The position numbers and the translations under genes were made by a program. From JAJDNH01 sp964552395 (GTDB lineage Bacteria; Acidobacteriota; Thermoanaerobaculia; Thermoanaerobaculales; Sulfomarinibacteraceae): 64,000 bases of DNA. The DNA lies in NCBI GenBank assembly GCA_964552395.1, contig CAZKGM010000014.1, positions 8,447 through 72,446 of the forward strand, in the 5' to 3' direction. Below the pieces are notes generated by a model that was not told where the DNA came from, ran no database searches, and saw only the letters and a program-made list of their open reading frames with translations. This document shows positions 18,460 to 26,228 of the stretch, piece by piece. Numbering within the stretch: position 1 is the stretch's first letter; every line of letters begins with the position of its first letter.

Positions 18460-19389
18460 TTGAGACGGCATCTTACTTTGCTGTCGGTGGCTGCCGTGAC
18501 CTTGGTCGTGACCCTCGCGCCACGCACTGCTTCGGCCGCCGACAGGCTGACTCTGCAGGATGCGAACCGCCGCTGGCGGGGGGCCCACTGTCGCAGTCTC
18601 CAGGAGATCTCGGTGAAGTCCGGACACAGCCGACACGGGGTGTCCAAGAGCCGCTGGCTGTTTTGGGGCAAGAAGGGCAGCAACCAGAGAGCGCGCATGT
18701 ACTTCGAGAACGCTGAAGCGCTCGAGCCGACGTTCAGAGACCGTGTCCTGCCGGCCGGAACCGAGTTCATAGCAGTCGGCTGGGGTCAGGACGAGGCCGA
18801 CAAGAGCGTCTTCCTGGAGGTCAAGGTCGCCGGCGTTCCGGTGCAGGCGAAGCTCTACTATCTCGACTCCTGGGTCGGCAAGGTCAGAGAAAAACGGCTG
18901 GGCGAGTTCGAGCGTTGGGTGCGGCTCGATCTGTGCCAGATCGTCGAGTCGCCGGACGAGAAGCTGGTCGACGTTCCCGGACCATCCGCCAGCTCGTCGT
19001 TACCCCCGCGGCCCGTTCGGGCGCCGGTCGTACAGCCTATGGCGCCGACGAGTCCTCCGCGGCTGCGCGTCCTGGCGGTTTCCGTAGAACCGGTCCGGGT
19101 GGTTCCGGGCGGCGAGATCTCCCTGGTCGTGACGTACAGCGTGGACGGCGTAGCTCCCGGCGCAACCCTGGCGGTCACCGAGCGGCGAACCATCGTGCGT
19201 GATGGAGGGACCCTGACGAGCGTAGAGCAGGTGGTTCACCGCCCGGCAGGTGTTCACCAGTCGCGGCAGCCGATTCGGATCCCGGCGACGCTGGCGGCGG
19301 GCATCTACGAACTCCGAGCCGCGGTTCGCGCAGCGGGTATAGCCGGCGAAGGCTCGGCCGTCTTCGAGGTGACGAACGATGCGCGCTGA
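18460..19389 (+). CDS. Exported hypothetical protein with C-terminal Ig-like domain
   Basis: 309 residues from a TTG start at 18460, preceded by GAGGGGGG. The N-terminus is a good signal peptide (MRRHLTLLSVAAVTLVVT.. ending ..ASAA). Residues ~30-165 form a compact domain of unknown family (CRSLQEISVK, KGSNQRARMYFENAEAL, AGTEFIAVGWG). A Pro-rich linker at ~180-200 leads to a C-terminal domain of about 100 residues (LRVLAVSVEPVRVVPGGEIS .. GIYELRAAVRA), a typical Ig-like/FnIII-type sandwich. Overlaps the next gene by 11 nt and is the first of three co-translated genes for envelope proteins. Function unknown. Confidence 0.75.
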   Translation: MRRHLTLLSVAAVTLVVTLAPRTASAADRLTLQDANRRWRGAHCRSLQEISVKSGHSRHGVSKSRWLFWGKKGSNQRARMYFENAEALEPTFRDRVLPAGTEFIAVGWGQDEADKSVFLEVKVAGVPVQAKLYYLDSWVGKVREKRLGEFERWVRLDLCQIVESPDEKLVDVPGPSASSSLPPRPVRAPVVQPMAPTSPPRLRVLAVSVEPVRVVPGGEISLVVTYSVDGVAPGATLAVTERRTIVRDGGTLTSVEQVVHRPAGVHQSRQPIRIPATLAAGIYELRAAVRAAGIAGEGSAVFEVTNDAR

Positions 19390-20407
19390 GCCTGGGCCGG
19401 GCACGGCAGCGAGGCGGGGAGCGCGCTTCACCGCCTTCGCCGGCACGCTGTTTCTGATCCTCGCGGTGGGTTCGCTGGCGGCCGGCGACTGGTACGTGCT
19501 GTGCGAAACCGGCTCCGGGCAGGTGATCCTGGCCCAGCACGTCAACGAGGTAGCTCACGTGGTGCTGACGGGACCGCTGCCGGGGCCGCGCACGGCCACC
19601 GCATGGGTCGAGGCAAACTGCCCGAGCCGGCGCTGTGACTCCTTCGGACAGTGCGTGAGGCCGGGAGAGCTCGGGCAGCCTGCGGCCACGGAAAGCGGCT
19701 GGCAGGTCGGGAAGCTGACCACCGAAAGCCTGGGAGCCTCGACCAGAGGAGCCGCAGCCTCCGTACGTAGTACGGCAGTGACGGCCCCCGGCCCACTCTC
19801 CGGCCCGGGCGCTACGGACCTGACCCCTCTCATCAACACGGCCAAGGCGGCGGTCACGGGCTGCAGCTACCCGGCGGCACTCGCCGCCGCCGACCAGATG
19901 ACGAACTTCGACCCGGAGCATCCCTGGCTGCGGGCCAACCACGAGAAGCTCAAACGCCTCGCCGCGCGCCAGCGCACCACGCAGCAGACCGTCTGGCAGG
20001 CCAGCTCCGCGCTGCAGCAGGGCGATTTCAAGGAGGCCCGGCGGCTGGCCCTGACCGCTGCCGACACTGCCGTGAGCTGCCAGACGCAGGCGGTCTCCGC
20101 CCTGGTGACGGGAATCGACACCGCCATCGAGCAGCAGCGCACGGAGCGCAGAATGGCCCGAGGCCGGGCGGCGGCCTCCCTGCTGCCGGTACTCTTCAAC
20201 CTCGCTCGTGTGGCCAGCGGCGGCCACGGCGCCACGGGCTCGCCGGCGGGCACAGGCGCGGCGATTCCGTCGGCGGCGCCGGCGGTCGGTGGCGTCGACC
20301 CGTGTGCGTTCAAGCTCGAGTTCCCGGATCGGACCAGCCTGGTCCCGGTCTGCGGCTGCCCGGGCTATGTGTTCGACGTAAAGAGGTTCAGGTGCGCCCC
20401 GGGCTAG
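19379..20407 (+). CDS. Membrane-anchored or exported hypothetical protein, Cys-rich ends
   Basis: 342 residues, ATG at 19379 inside the previous gene. Residues ~18-35 (FAGTLFLILAVGSLAAGDW) are a signal peptide or anchor. An N-terminal region with paired Cys (CPSRRCDSFGQC near 80-91) is followed by a disordered stretch, then a helical hairpin/TPR-like region (residues ~145-250, ALAAADQMTNFDPEHPWLRA, 'ALQQGDFKEARRLALTAADTA'). The tail is Gly/Ala/Pro-rich and ends in a Cys module (VPVCGCPGYVFDVKRFRC) that recurs in the next protein (CLCPNGTTWSKVRGAC). The shared module links the two proteins physically or by origin. Unknown function. Confidence 0.75.
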   Translation: MRAEPGPGTAARRGARFTAFAGTLFLILAVGSLAAGDWYVLCETGSGQVILAQHVNEVAHVVLTGPLPGPRTATAWVEANCPSRRCDSFGQCVRPGELGQPAATESGWQVGKLTTESLGASTRGAAASVRSTAVTAPGPLSGPGATDLTPLINTAKAAVTGCSYPAALAAADQMTNFDPEHPWLRANHEKLKRLAARQRTTQQTVWQASSALQQGDFKEARRLALTAADTAVSCQTQAVSALVTGIDTAIEQQRTERRMARGRAAASLLPVLFNLARVASGGHGATGSPAGTGAAIPSAAPAVGGVDPCAFKLEFPDRTSLVPVCGCPGYVFDVKRFRCAPG

Positions 20408-23400
20408 CGTGTCTCGCGGCGTCAATGCTCGTGGTGGCCACTGCCCGAGCCACGCAGCCGACCACGGCGGAGCAACGCAGCGCCAAGTCGGCAACGGAGA
20501 TCCACGCCCTCCGCGCCACCATCAACGAGCCGCCGGAGATTGCCGCCGAGCCGTGGCTTCAGTTTATCGAGGCTCGGGGCCGGAGGTTCTGTGATCCGGG
20601 TGTGCTGGTGACGCTCGAGGCCCTCGGGCGGGACTGTAAGGTCGAAGCGGGCAAAATCATTCCCGCTCTGATGAGGACCGCTACCGTGGTCTTGGTTCCG
20701 GGTTTCGATTCTCGCATTCTTTTCGAGGGGCGGCCGTCGACCGCCGAGGAGAAGTACAAGGACGACGTGAAGAAACTGAACGACGTGGCCACGGTGGTCG
20801 GTACCCCGATGAGCGCCATCAACTGTCTGGCCAAGGGCATCGTCCGGGCCAGCGCAGGTGAGCACCCGGGAACGGACGATCTGCTTGCAGGTATCGACGG
20901 CGCCACCGATCTTTACCAGCTCCAAGGGATGTTGCGGGCGGGGGCCGGCGGGCTCAAGACCTTGAGCTCTGCCCCGGCCGGTTCGGGAGCTGCGAAACGT
21001 CTCGGCGATCTGGGGAAGGAGATCGGGGAGGGCGTGGCCGGGGATCCTCTTGGTGCGGTGGACACTGGACTGGGACCGACTCAGGCGTCGGGCTGGTTCG
21101 AGCGGATCCACAAGGCCTGGCGAAGCACGAATCTTGGCAGATGGTCGGCGGTCCAGTCCGCGGCCGACGAAGCACGTGAGAAGTTCGAGGCGTGCGATGT
21201 CGACGGAGCGCTGGCTGCCCAGGAGAAGGTGCTGCCGCTGGTCCGGAGCTGGGCCCGGGGCTGGCGGCACGGCATCGAGCTTTACGAGGATCACAAGTAC
21301 TGTGCGGACACCGGCTGGGCGGCGATGCTCGGTCTCGAGGGCCGCGCCAGCCACGATCTCGAGCTGGAGGTTGACCAGTACCGGACCGAGCTCGCCGACT
21401 TGCAGAGCCGCAAGGTGCTCGATCCGGACTGGGCGCAGCCGAGCTCCATCGAGGCCAGGCGCGCCCTGGTGCGAGACATCAACGAAACCTTGCGCTCGCC
21501 GGGCCGGCTGATCACCGAGGCCCTCGCCGGCGACTGCGACCTGGGCCCTGCCCTGGCGACGATTCGCAAGATCGAGGCGAACAACGCGTGCTTCGAGAGC
21601 CTGGTGGACGAGCCGAGCCGAAGGCGGCTGGCCGAGGTCCGGGAGCGCATTCGCGCCATTCAGCTGGCTATCCCCGACCTGCGGTCGGCGGTCGCACAGG
21701 CCGCCTCAGAAGCTGCGTCCCGGATCGATGCTTGCGCCATGACGGGGTGGTCCGAGCCGCTCGACCAGGCGATCGCGGAGTTCGACCGCCTTCACGGCCC
21801 GCAGATCACGGCCGGGCAGCTGCAGGTGTGCCTCCCGGAAGGGCTCGACCGCGACGCGCTGCGGGAACGGTCGCGGGCAAGGGAGGAGAGCCTGGCGAGG
21901 CTTACGAGGGAGGCGCGGGAGCTCAAGGAGCAGGCCGGCCGCCTCGACGAGGAGTGTCGCTTTGATGAAGCGGAGCAGGCGCTGAGCGAGGCCGCCGGCA
22001 AGCTGGACGAAACGGGGTGCCCGCTGGCTCAAGCCGACTGCGAGGGCGCGACCTACGAGCCGGTCCGCTGCAGTCTGATTATCGTGCGAGACGGGCTCGA
22101 GGCGGCGCGGGCAGCCCTGGACCAGCGGCGGCAGGCGTACAACGAGGCGGATCAGCAGCTGCAGCAGCAGGCAACCGAGCTTCAGACGCAGGGTGAAGGC
22201 GAGCTCGAAACCGCCCGTGGCACCTCGCCCGACCGCTGCCGTGCCATCGACCAGGTGCGCGTCATCGCCGGCAAGCTGGAGGCCCTCACCCAGCCTCTCG
22301 GTTGTCCGGGCGAGAACCGGTGGGCCGAGGAGGGCGCCGAGCTACGCCGTCTCCTCGATGAGGCAGTGGCGGCCTTCGACCAGCAGCTCGAGGCCGCGGT
22401 CAAGACCGGGGACGACGCGGCCGAGGCGTGCGATATGGCAGCCCTGCAAGCGGCCATTGACCAGTTCGTCCCGCTCGAGCAGGCAGCCTGTCCGGCACGC
22501 ACCGACCAGACGGCACGGTTGCGCAAACGGCTGTCCGATATCGACGACGAGGCCGCCGAGGCGCGGCGCATCCTCAAGGAGGGCCAGAAGGACTGGCAGG
22601 TCTGGATGCAGTCCTGCGACACCTCGATGCTGGCGACAACCGAGGCGCGCGAGAGCAACCTGCCGCGCTGCGGCTACGCGAACCTCACTCCCGATGAGCA
22701 GTCCGCCGTCAACGAGCTCATGTGGTGGGGAGACAATGCTCCTAGGCTTGCGGCTCTGGCGCGCTCAGCGGATCCCCACCTCGCGGCCGCCGAGAAGAGC
22801 ATCGAGTCGGCCCGCCGGAAGCTCGATGCTGGGGTCGCCTCCGAGGCCGACCGGCAGGCCATGGCGGCGGACCTCGATGCCGCGGTCGCCGCCCTGGACG
22901 GCGCCAGGCGGGCCGCCTCCGCGATGCGCGAGGGCGAGCTGATCTCCGCGGCGTGCAGCAAGCAGGTCATGGAGCGCATCGCCGAGCTCGAAGGCGCCAT
23001 GCCGTCACTGCCGCCGCCGGAAGGTGGTACCGAGGCAGATGCAACGACCCCGCCGACAACCTCTGGTACGGCGGCCGCCGGGACGTCGGGAGCTCCGTCC
23101 GGCTCTCTCACGGTGACAGTGCCGAACCTCGTTGGACAGGCCGACACGGTGGCCGTCGCCTGGCTCGAGGAGCTGGGGCTGAGCGCGGTGCTCCGCACCG
23201 GCAGTCCGGCCTCGGAGGACTCGGAGCAGGGGAAGGTGGAGCGGCAGGAACCCGCGGCCAACACGTCGGTCGCCGCTGCGGCGGCCGTCTCGCTGTGGAT
23301 TCGCGGCCCGGCGCCCGCCCCCGAGCCGTCCGTGCCCGTGACACAGGCCACCTGCGACAGCACCTGGCCAGGCACGGTGCTGACTCAGCCCGTGCCCGGC

Positions 23401-24216
23401 GGCCCCGTATCCTGCCTGTGCCCGAATGGAACCACCTGGAGCAAGGTGAGGGGCGCCTGCCTGAGTCTGAGCACGGGCGGCGTCGCTCAGAGGTCCGCTG
23501 CCGTCGACTGCTCCACAATGCCGGGGACGCTCTACGACCCTGCCGCCGGGTTGTGCCGGTGCCCGGTGGGCAGGTGGGACGTGAACCAGAGACGCTGTGT
23601 CGACACGGCGGCCGCCGAGCGGGAGCGGAGGATCGCGGATCTTCAGCATGCGGGGCAGTGTGAGCGGCTGTACGCGGACATCGAGGTGTTCTCGAGCCAT
23701 GGCGACGCTGCATACCGCCAGATGGGGGCCGCGGCCCAACAGCAGGCGCGTGCAATGGGGTGCGACTCTGTGAGGATCGCGGCGGCCGTAGCTGCCAGCG
23801 GCCGCTTCGGTACGCCCACGAGCCGTCCCTCAGGAGGCCAGGCGGGCGCCGGTGTGCCCGCCGGCGGCTCGGGAGGCTCGGCAGGAACGACAGGTCCGGC
23901 AGGTGTCGGCAGCAGCGGCGGCCGGTGCGTAATCATGGACATCTCGTACGCCAGCGCCGGTGGCAGCGTGTACGCCTACCTGGCGTACCAGAACCCGTCG
24001 ACATCCCCGGGGAGCGCCCCCGACGCCTACGGTGTGCTCACCGTGCCAACCAGTCTCAAGAGCGGGGGCAGGTCCTGCTCCAGCGCCAGGTCCTGCCTGG
24101 CCATGGTCGCGGGCTCCAACCCGTTCCAAATCCTCGGTGAATACTCCAGCCGCGCGGCCGCCTCGGCGGTAGCCCGGCAACGCTGCCCGAACCCGGTCCA
24201 CACCAGCAGTTACTAG
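20392..24216 (+). CDS. Giant exported coiled-coil protein with PASTA domain and Cys modules
   Basis: 1274 residues from GTG 20392 (AGAGG upstream; overlaps the previous gene by 16 nt). This start gives a clean signal peptide (..GLACLAASMLVVATARA). Residues ~25-260 are globular. From ~260 to ~890 there are repeated long helices with periodic Cys pairs (CDVDGALAAQEK, CRFDEAEQALSEA, CDMAALQAAIDQF), i.e. Cys-anchored helical hairpins of about 80-90 residues. Residues ~904-968 are one PASTA domain (VTVPNLVGQADTVAVAWLEE, then EQGKVERQEPAANTSV). Three 'C-x-C-P' modules and a C-terminal DUF4189-like segment (YASAGGSVYAYLAY .. SARSCLAMV) follow. PASTA domains bind muropeptides or glycans in other proteins. 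Periplasmic or surface structural role (inference). Confidence 0.8.
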   Translation: MRPGLACLAASMLVVATARATQPTTAEQRSAKSATEIHALRATINEPPEIAAEPWLQFIEARGRRFCDPGVLVTLEALGRDCKVEAGKIIPALMRTATVVLVPGFDSRILFEGRPSTAEEKYKDDVKKLNDVATVVGTPMSAINCLAKGIVRASAGEHPGTDDLLAGIDGATDLYQLQGMLRAGAGGLKTLSSAPAGSGAAKRLGDLGKEIGEGVAGDPLGAVDTGLGPTQASGWFERIHKAWRSTNLGRWSAVQSAADEAREKFEACDVDGALAAQEKVLPLVRSWARGWRHGIELYEDHKYCADTGWAAMLGLEGRASHDLELEVDQYRTELADLQSRKVLDPDWAQPSSIEARRALVRDINETLRSPGRLITEALAGDCDLGPALATIRKIEANNACFESLVDEPSRRRLAEVRERIRAIQLAIPDLRSAVAQAASEAASRIDACAMTGWSEPLDQAIAEFDRLHGPQITAGQLQVCLPEGLDRDALRERSRAREESLARLTREARELKEQAGRLDEECRFDEAEQALSEAAGKLDETGCPLAQADCEGATYEPVRCSLIIVRDGLEAARAALDQRRQAYNEADQQLQQQATELQTQGEGELETARGTSPDRCRAIDQVRVIAGKLEALTQPLGCPGENRWAEEGAELRRLLDEAVAAFDQQLEAAVKTGDDAAEACDMAALQAAIDQFVPLEQAACPARTDQTARLRKRLSDIDDEAAEARRILKEGQKDWQVWMQSCDTSMLATTEARESNLPRCGYANLTPDEQSAVNELMWWGDNAPRLAALARSADPHLAAAEKSIESARRKLDAGVASEADRQAMAADLDAAVAALDGARRAASAMREGELISAACSKQVMERIAELEGAMPSLPPPEGGTEADATTPPTTSGTAAAGTSGAPSGSLTVTVPNLVGQADTVAVAWLEELGLSAVLRTGSPASEDSEQGKVERQEPAANTSVAAAAAVSLWIRGPAPAPEPSVPVTQATCDSTWPGTVLTQPVPGGPVSCLCPNGTTWSKVRGACLSLSTGGVAQRSAAVDCSTMPGTLYDPAAGLCRCPVGRWDVNQRRCVDTAAAERERRIADLQHAGQCERLYADIEVFSSHGDAAYRQMGAAAQQQARAMGCDSVRIAAAVAASGRFGTPTSRPSGGQAGAGVPAGGSGGSAGTTGPAGVGSSGGRCVIMDISYASAGGSVYAYLAYQNPSTSPGSAPDAYGVLTVPTSLKSGGRSCSSARSCLAMVAGSNPFQILGEYSSRAAASAVARQRCPNPVHTSSY

Positions 24217-24220
24217 CCTC

Positions 24221-24448
24221 TTATCTCGTCAGCATGATGGCCAGGATGCCGGCAAAGGCGCCGATCGCGAGCAGGTAGGCGAGCGCCGTCCACGTCTCGA
24301 TCCTCGGCGCCCGGGCCAGCACGCGGACGAAGGTCTCCGACACGATGTCCTCGGCCTTTCCCCGGTCTCCGGCCAGGCCCAGCGCAAAACGGAGCACCGC
24401 CGACGCGTGCTGGCGGTAGAGAGCCTCGAAGTCGCCGTTGGTATCCAT
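24221..24448 (-). pseudogene. Sigma-70 region 2 fragment fused to a transmembrane tail
   Basis: 75 residues. Positions 1-62 match ECF sigma region 2 (FEALYRQHASAVLRFALGL, GKAEDIVSETFVRVLARAP, TALAYLLAI), but where a sigma factor continues 'AYLLAIARN..' this reads AYLLAIGAFAGILAIMLTR, a hydrophobic helix, and stops. Region 4 is absent. It lies 32 nt downstream of the QueG-like gene on the same strand, with only a weak Shine-Dalgarno. Either a remnant of an rpoE-type gene or a small membrane protein made by an illegitimate join. Ends 4 nt from the convergent coiled-coil gene. Confidence 0.6.
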
Positions 24449-24480
24449 CTCGTTCTGAGTACTGTATTCGGCCGGCAGGG

Positions 24481-25404
24481 TTACATCCCTGGGCGCTCCG
24501 CCTGCAGCAGCGCGCGCAGGTTGCGGCCCATCACGGGCTCGGCGTATGGCTGACCGAGCCATGCCATCTTGGTGGCAATGCCGCTCGCGGTTCGGGCCTC
24601 GCTGTCGTTGTCTGCCAGCAGAGCACGCGTCTCGGCGGCGGAGAAGACAACCCCGGTTTCCTCGACCTTCAGCCTCGGGTTGACGGGGCACACTGTCTGG
24701 CACTCGAGGCACCCGAGCAGGCAGGTGTGGGCCCAACCCTGCACAAACGGTGGCCACTCGCCGGGCACCTCGTTGGCAAAGGTCAGGCAGCGCTCGGCCG
24801 AGATCAGCACTCGCTCGTCGCCGATCGCACCGGTCGGGCACGCTCCGGCGCACGCACCGCACGCGGCGCACTCCTCGAGCAGCGCCGGCTCGACCGGTTC
24901 GGCGCCCCCGGCGGCCGGCAGCGGTGCATCGGTCAGGAAGCCGCAGAGCTGGATGTAGCTGCCGAGGCCGGGAGCGTAGGTGACGTTGTTGAGGCCGTAG
25001 CGCACCAACCCCAGGCGTGCCGCCGTCGCCTTGAGCGGCGCCATCAGGAGCTCCAGCCGGGCCCCGGACAGGCCGTCGCGCGCCAAGTCCTGTCTTACCT
25101 CTTCGAAGAGCGCCCGGTAGCGCACGTAGGTCGGCGGCAGCAGCGCTGCGAACGGTCCGTCCTCGAGCTCGAAGTGCACCCGGTGCGCAGGACGCGGGAC
25201 CGCGACCATCACGACTGTTCCAGTCGCCGGCCGCTTCCCGGCCGCCACCACGGATGCGAGCTCGGCCGCGAAGAACGCCGGGTCCAGCTCGCCGTCCTGG
25301 TGTCGAGCCTCCACGTTAGAGGCGGCGGCGGTGGCCACCTCGACCGGTCCCCACGCGACGCGGTACCCGCGTTTCTCAGCCCACTCCAGAAGCCGTTCCT
25401 TCAT
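24481..25404 (-). CDS. QueG-like protein with double 4Fe-4S cluster domain
   Basis: 307 residues from ATG 25404, preceded by GGAGG. The C-terminal half has two clusters of the bacterial ferredoxin type: CAACGACAGACPTGAI, then CLTF and CLECQTVCPVN. This is the arrangement of epoxyqueuosine reductase (QueG) and of related cobalamin-dependent or cobalamin-free reductases. The N-terminal half has only weak similarity and I cannot identify the cobalamin contacts with certainty, so the queuosine step is a possibility, not a call. Cytoplasmic. It shares an intergenic region with the divergent CGNR regulator. Confidence 0.75.
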   Translation of the reverse strand: MKERLLEWAEKRGYRVAWGPVEVATAAASNVEARHQDGELDPAFFAAELASVVAAGKRPATGTVVMVAVPRPAHRVHFELEDGPFAALLPPTYVRYRALFEEVRQDLARDGLSGARLELLMAPLKATAARLGLVRYGLNNVTYAPGLGSYIQLCGFLTDAPLPAAGGAEPVEPALLEECAACGACAGACPTGAIGDERVLISAERCLTFANEVPGEWPPFVQGWAHTCLLGCLECQTVCPVNPRLKVEETGVVFSAAETRALLADNDSEARTASGIATKMAWLGQPYAEPVMGRNLRALLQAERPGM

Positions 25405-25420
25405 TGCAGCCTCCACGACC

Positions 25421-25442
25421 GGCCGCCCTCTTGGGCGGTTTT
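25421..25442 (+). terminator. Hairpin followed by T-run between divergent genes
   Basis: CCGCCC-TCTT-GGGCGG-TTTT in plus-strand reading, a textbook intrinsic-terminator shape, but no plus-strand gene precedes it. On the minus strand it forms a 5' untranslated hairpin 17 nt before the QueG-like ATG, next to the GGAGG. Leader structure is as likely as terminator. Confidence 0.4.
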
Positions 25443-25479
25443 GTGGTAATGACCAAAATATATCTATGCACGTTACCAC
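25443..25479. promoter_or_regulatory. Dyad GTGGTAA-N23-TTACCAC, candidate operator
   Basis: Perfect 7-bp inverted repeat around an AT-rich core (AAAATATATC) in the divergent region between the QueG-like gene and the CGNR regulator. The AT-rich centre may contain a promoter. CGNR proteins are putative transcription regulators, so autoregulation is plausible (inference). Confidence 0.4.
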
Positions 25480-25513
25480 TTCAACATGGACCCGGAGTGT
25501 GTAATAGTCAAGA

Positions 25514-26086
25514 GTGGCAGAAAGGGGGTTACGGTTGGACCCGCTGTGGGCCGAGCTGATCAACTCGGACTGGAGCGACCACCTGGGAAGCGGCCGGCGC
25601 GAGGACCGCATCGGCAACGACCGTTGGCTGGCGAAGTTCCTCGGCCGCACCAGCTGGTGGGGAAGGGCGTTGCCGTCGGCCGCCGAGCGCGAACGCCTGC
25701 GCGAGCTGCGTCGCCTGCTCCGTCGCATGGTCGACGCCCTGCTCGCCGGCGCCCCGATTGGCGAAAGCGACACCGCCGCGCTCAACCGCATCATGGCCAA
25801 GGCACCGGTGGCGCGCCGCTTGGGCCGCGAGGGCGAGGGATGGCACGTGGAGCTGACCGCCACCCGTGGCGCGATTGACGATGTCCTCGGCGAGGTCGCC
25901 GGCTCGTTCGCCACCATGCTCGCGCGCGGCAAGGCCGACCGCGTCAAGGTCTGCGAGAACCCCGACTGCGGCTGGGTGATGGTCGACTCGAGCCGCAACC
26001 GCTCGCGCCGCTGGTGCGACGCCGCCGAGTGCGGCAACCTCATGAAGGTCCGCCGCTACCGCCAGCGTCACCGTGACGCGGGCTGA
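25514..26086 (+). CDS. CGNR zinc finger / ABATE domain protein
   Basis: 190 residues from GTG 25514; a TTG at 25535 is an alternative. The N-terminal region is the helical ABATE-type domain (RLRELRRLLRRMVDALLAG). The C-terminus is a complete CGNR finger: CENPDCGWVMVDSSRNRSRR then WCDAAECGN, with the four Cys that bind zinc and a basic tail (KVRRYRQRHR). These proteins are thought to be DNA-binding regulators, often beside transporters or detoxification genes. Here it faces the QueG-like gene across a dyad at 25443-25479 and may control one or both units. Confidence 0.85.
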   Translation: MAERGLRLDPLWAELINSDWSDHLGSGRREDRIGNDRWLAKFLGRTSWWGRALPSAAERERLRELRRLLRRMVDALLAGAPIGESDTAALNRIMAKAPVARRLGREGEGWHVELTATRGAIDDVLGEVAGSFATMLARGKADRVKVCENPDCGWVMVDSSRNRSRRWCDAAECGNLMKVRRYRQRHRDAG

Positions 26087-26228
26087 ATCGCCCGGCCCCG
26101 CAGCGCCCGCTTGTGCCCCAGGGGCTCGCACGCCGCCGTCGGATGATCGGCCGTCCGCTCCCCTGGTACGCTGGTAGGGTCGCCCGGTCACTGAAGACAG
26201 CCCCGGCGCGGCCGCGAAGGGAGACCTG

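Noticed and set aside
20695..20715. tRNA T-loop-like sequence GGTTTCGATTCTC
   Set aside because: It lies inside the coiled-coil gene and has no matching acceptor or anticodon arms; no tRNA was found anywhere in the window.
24449..24871. N-terminal extension of the sigma fragment to 216 residues
   Set aside because: The extension overlaps the QueG-like gene in another frame and is Arg-rich shadow sequence.
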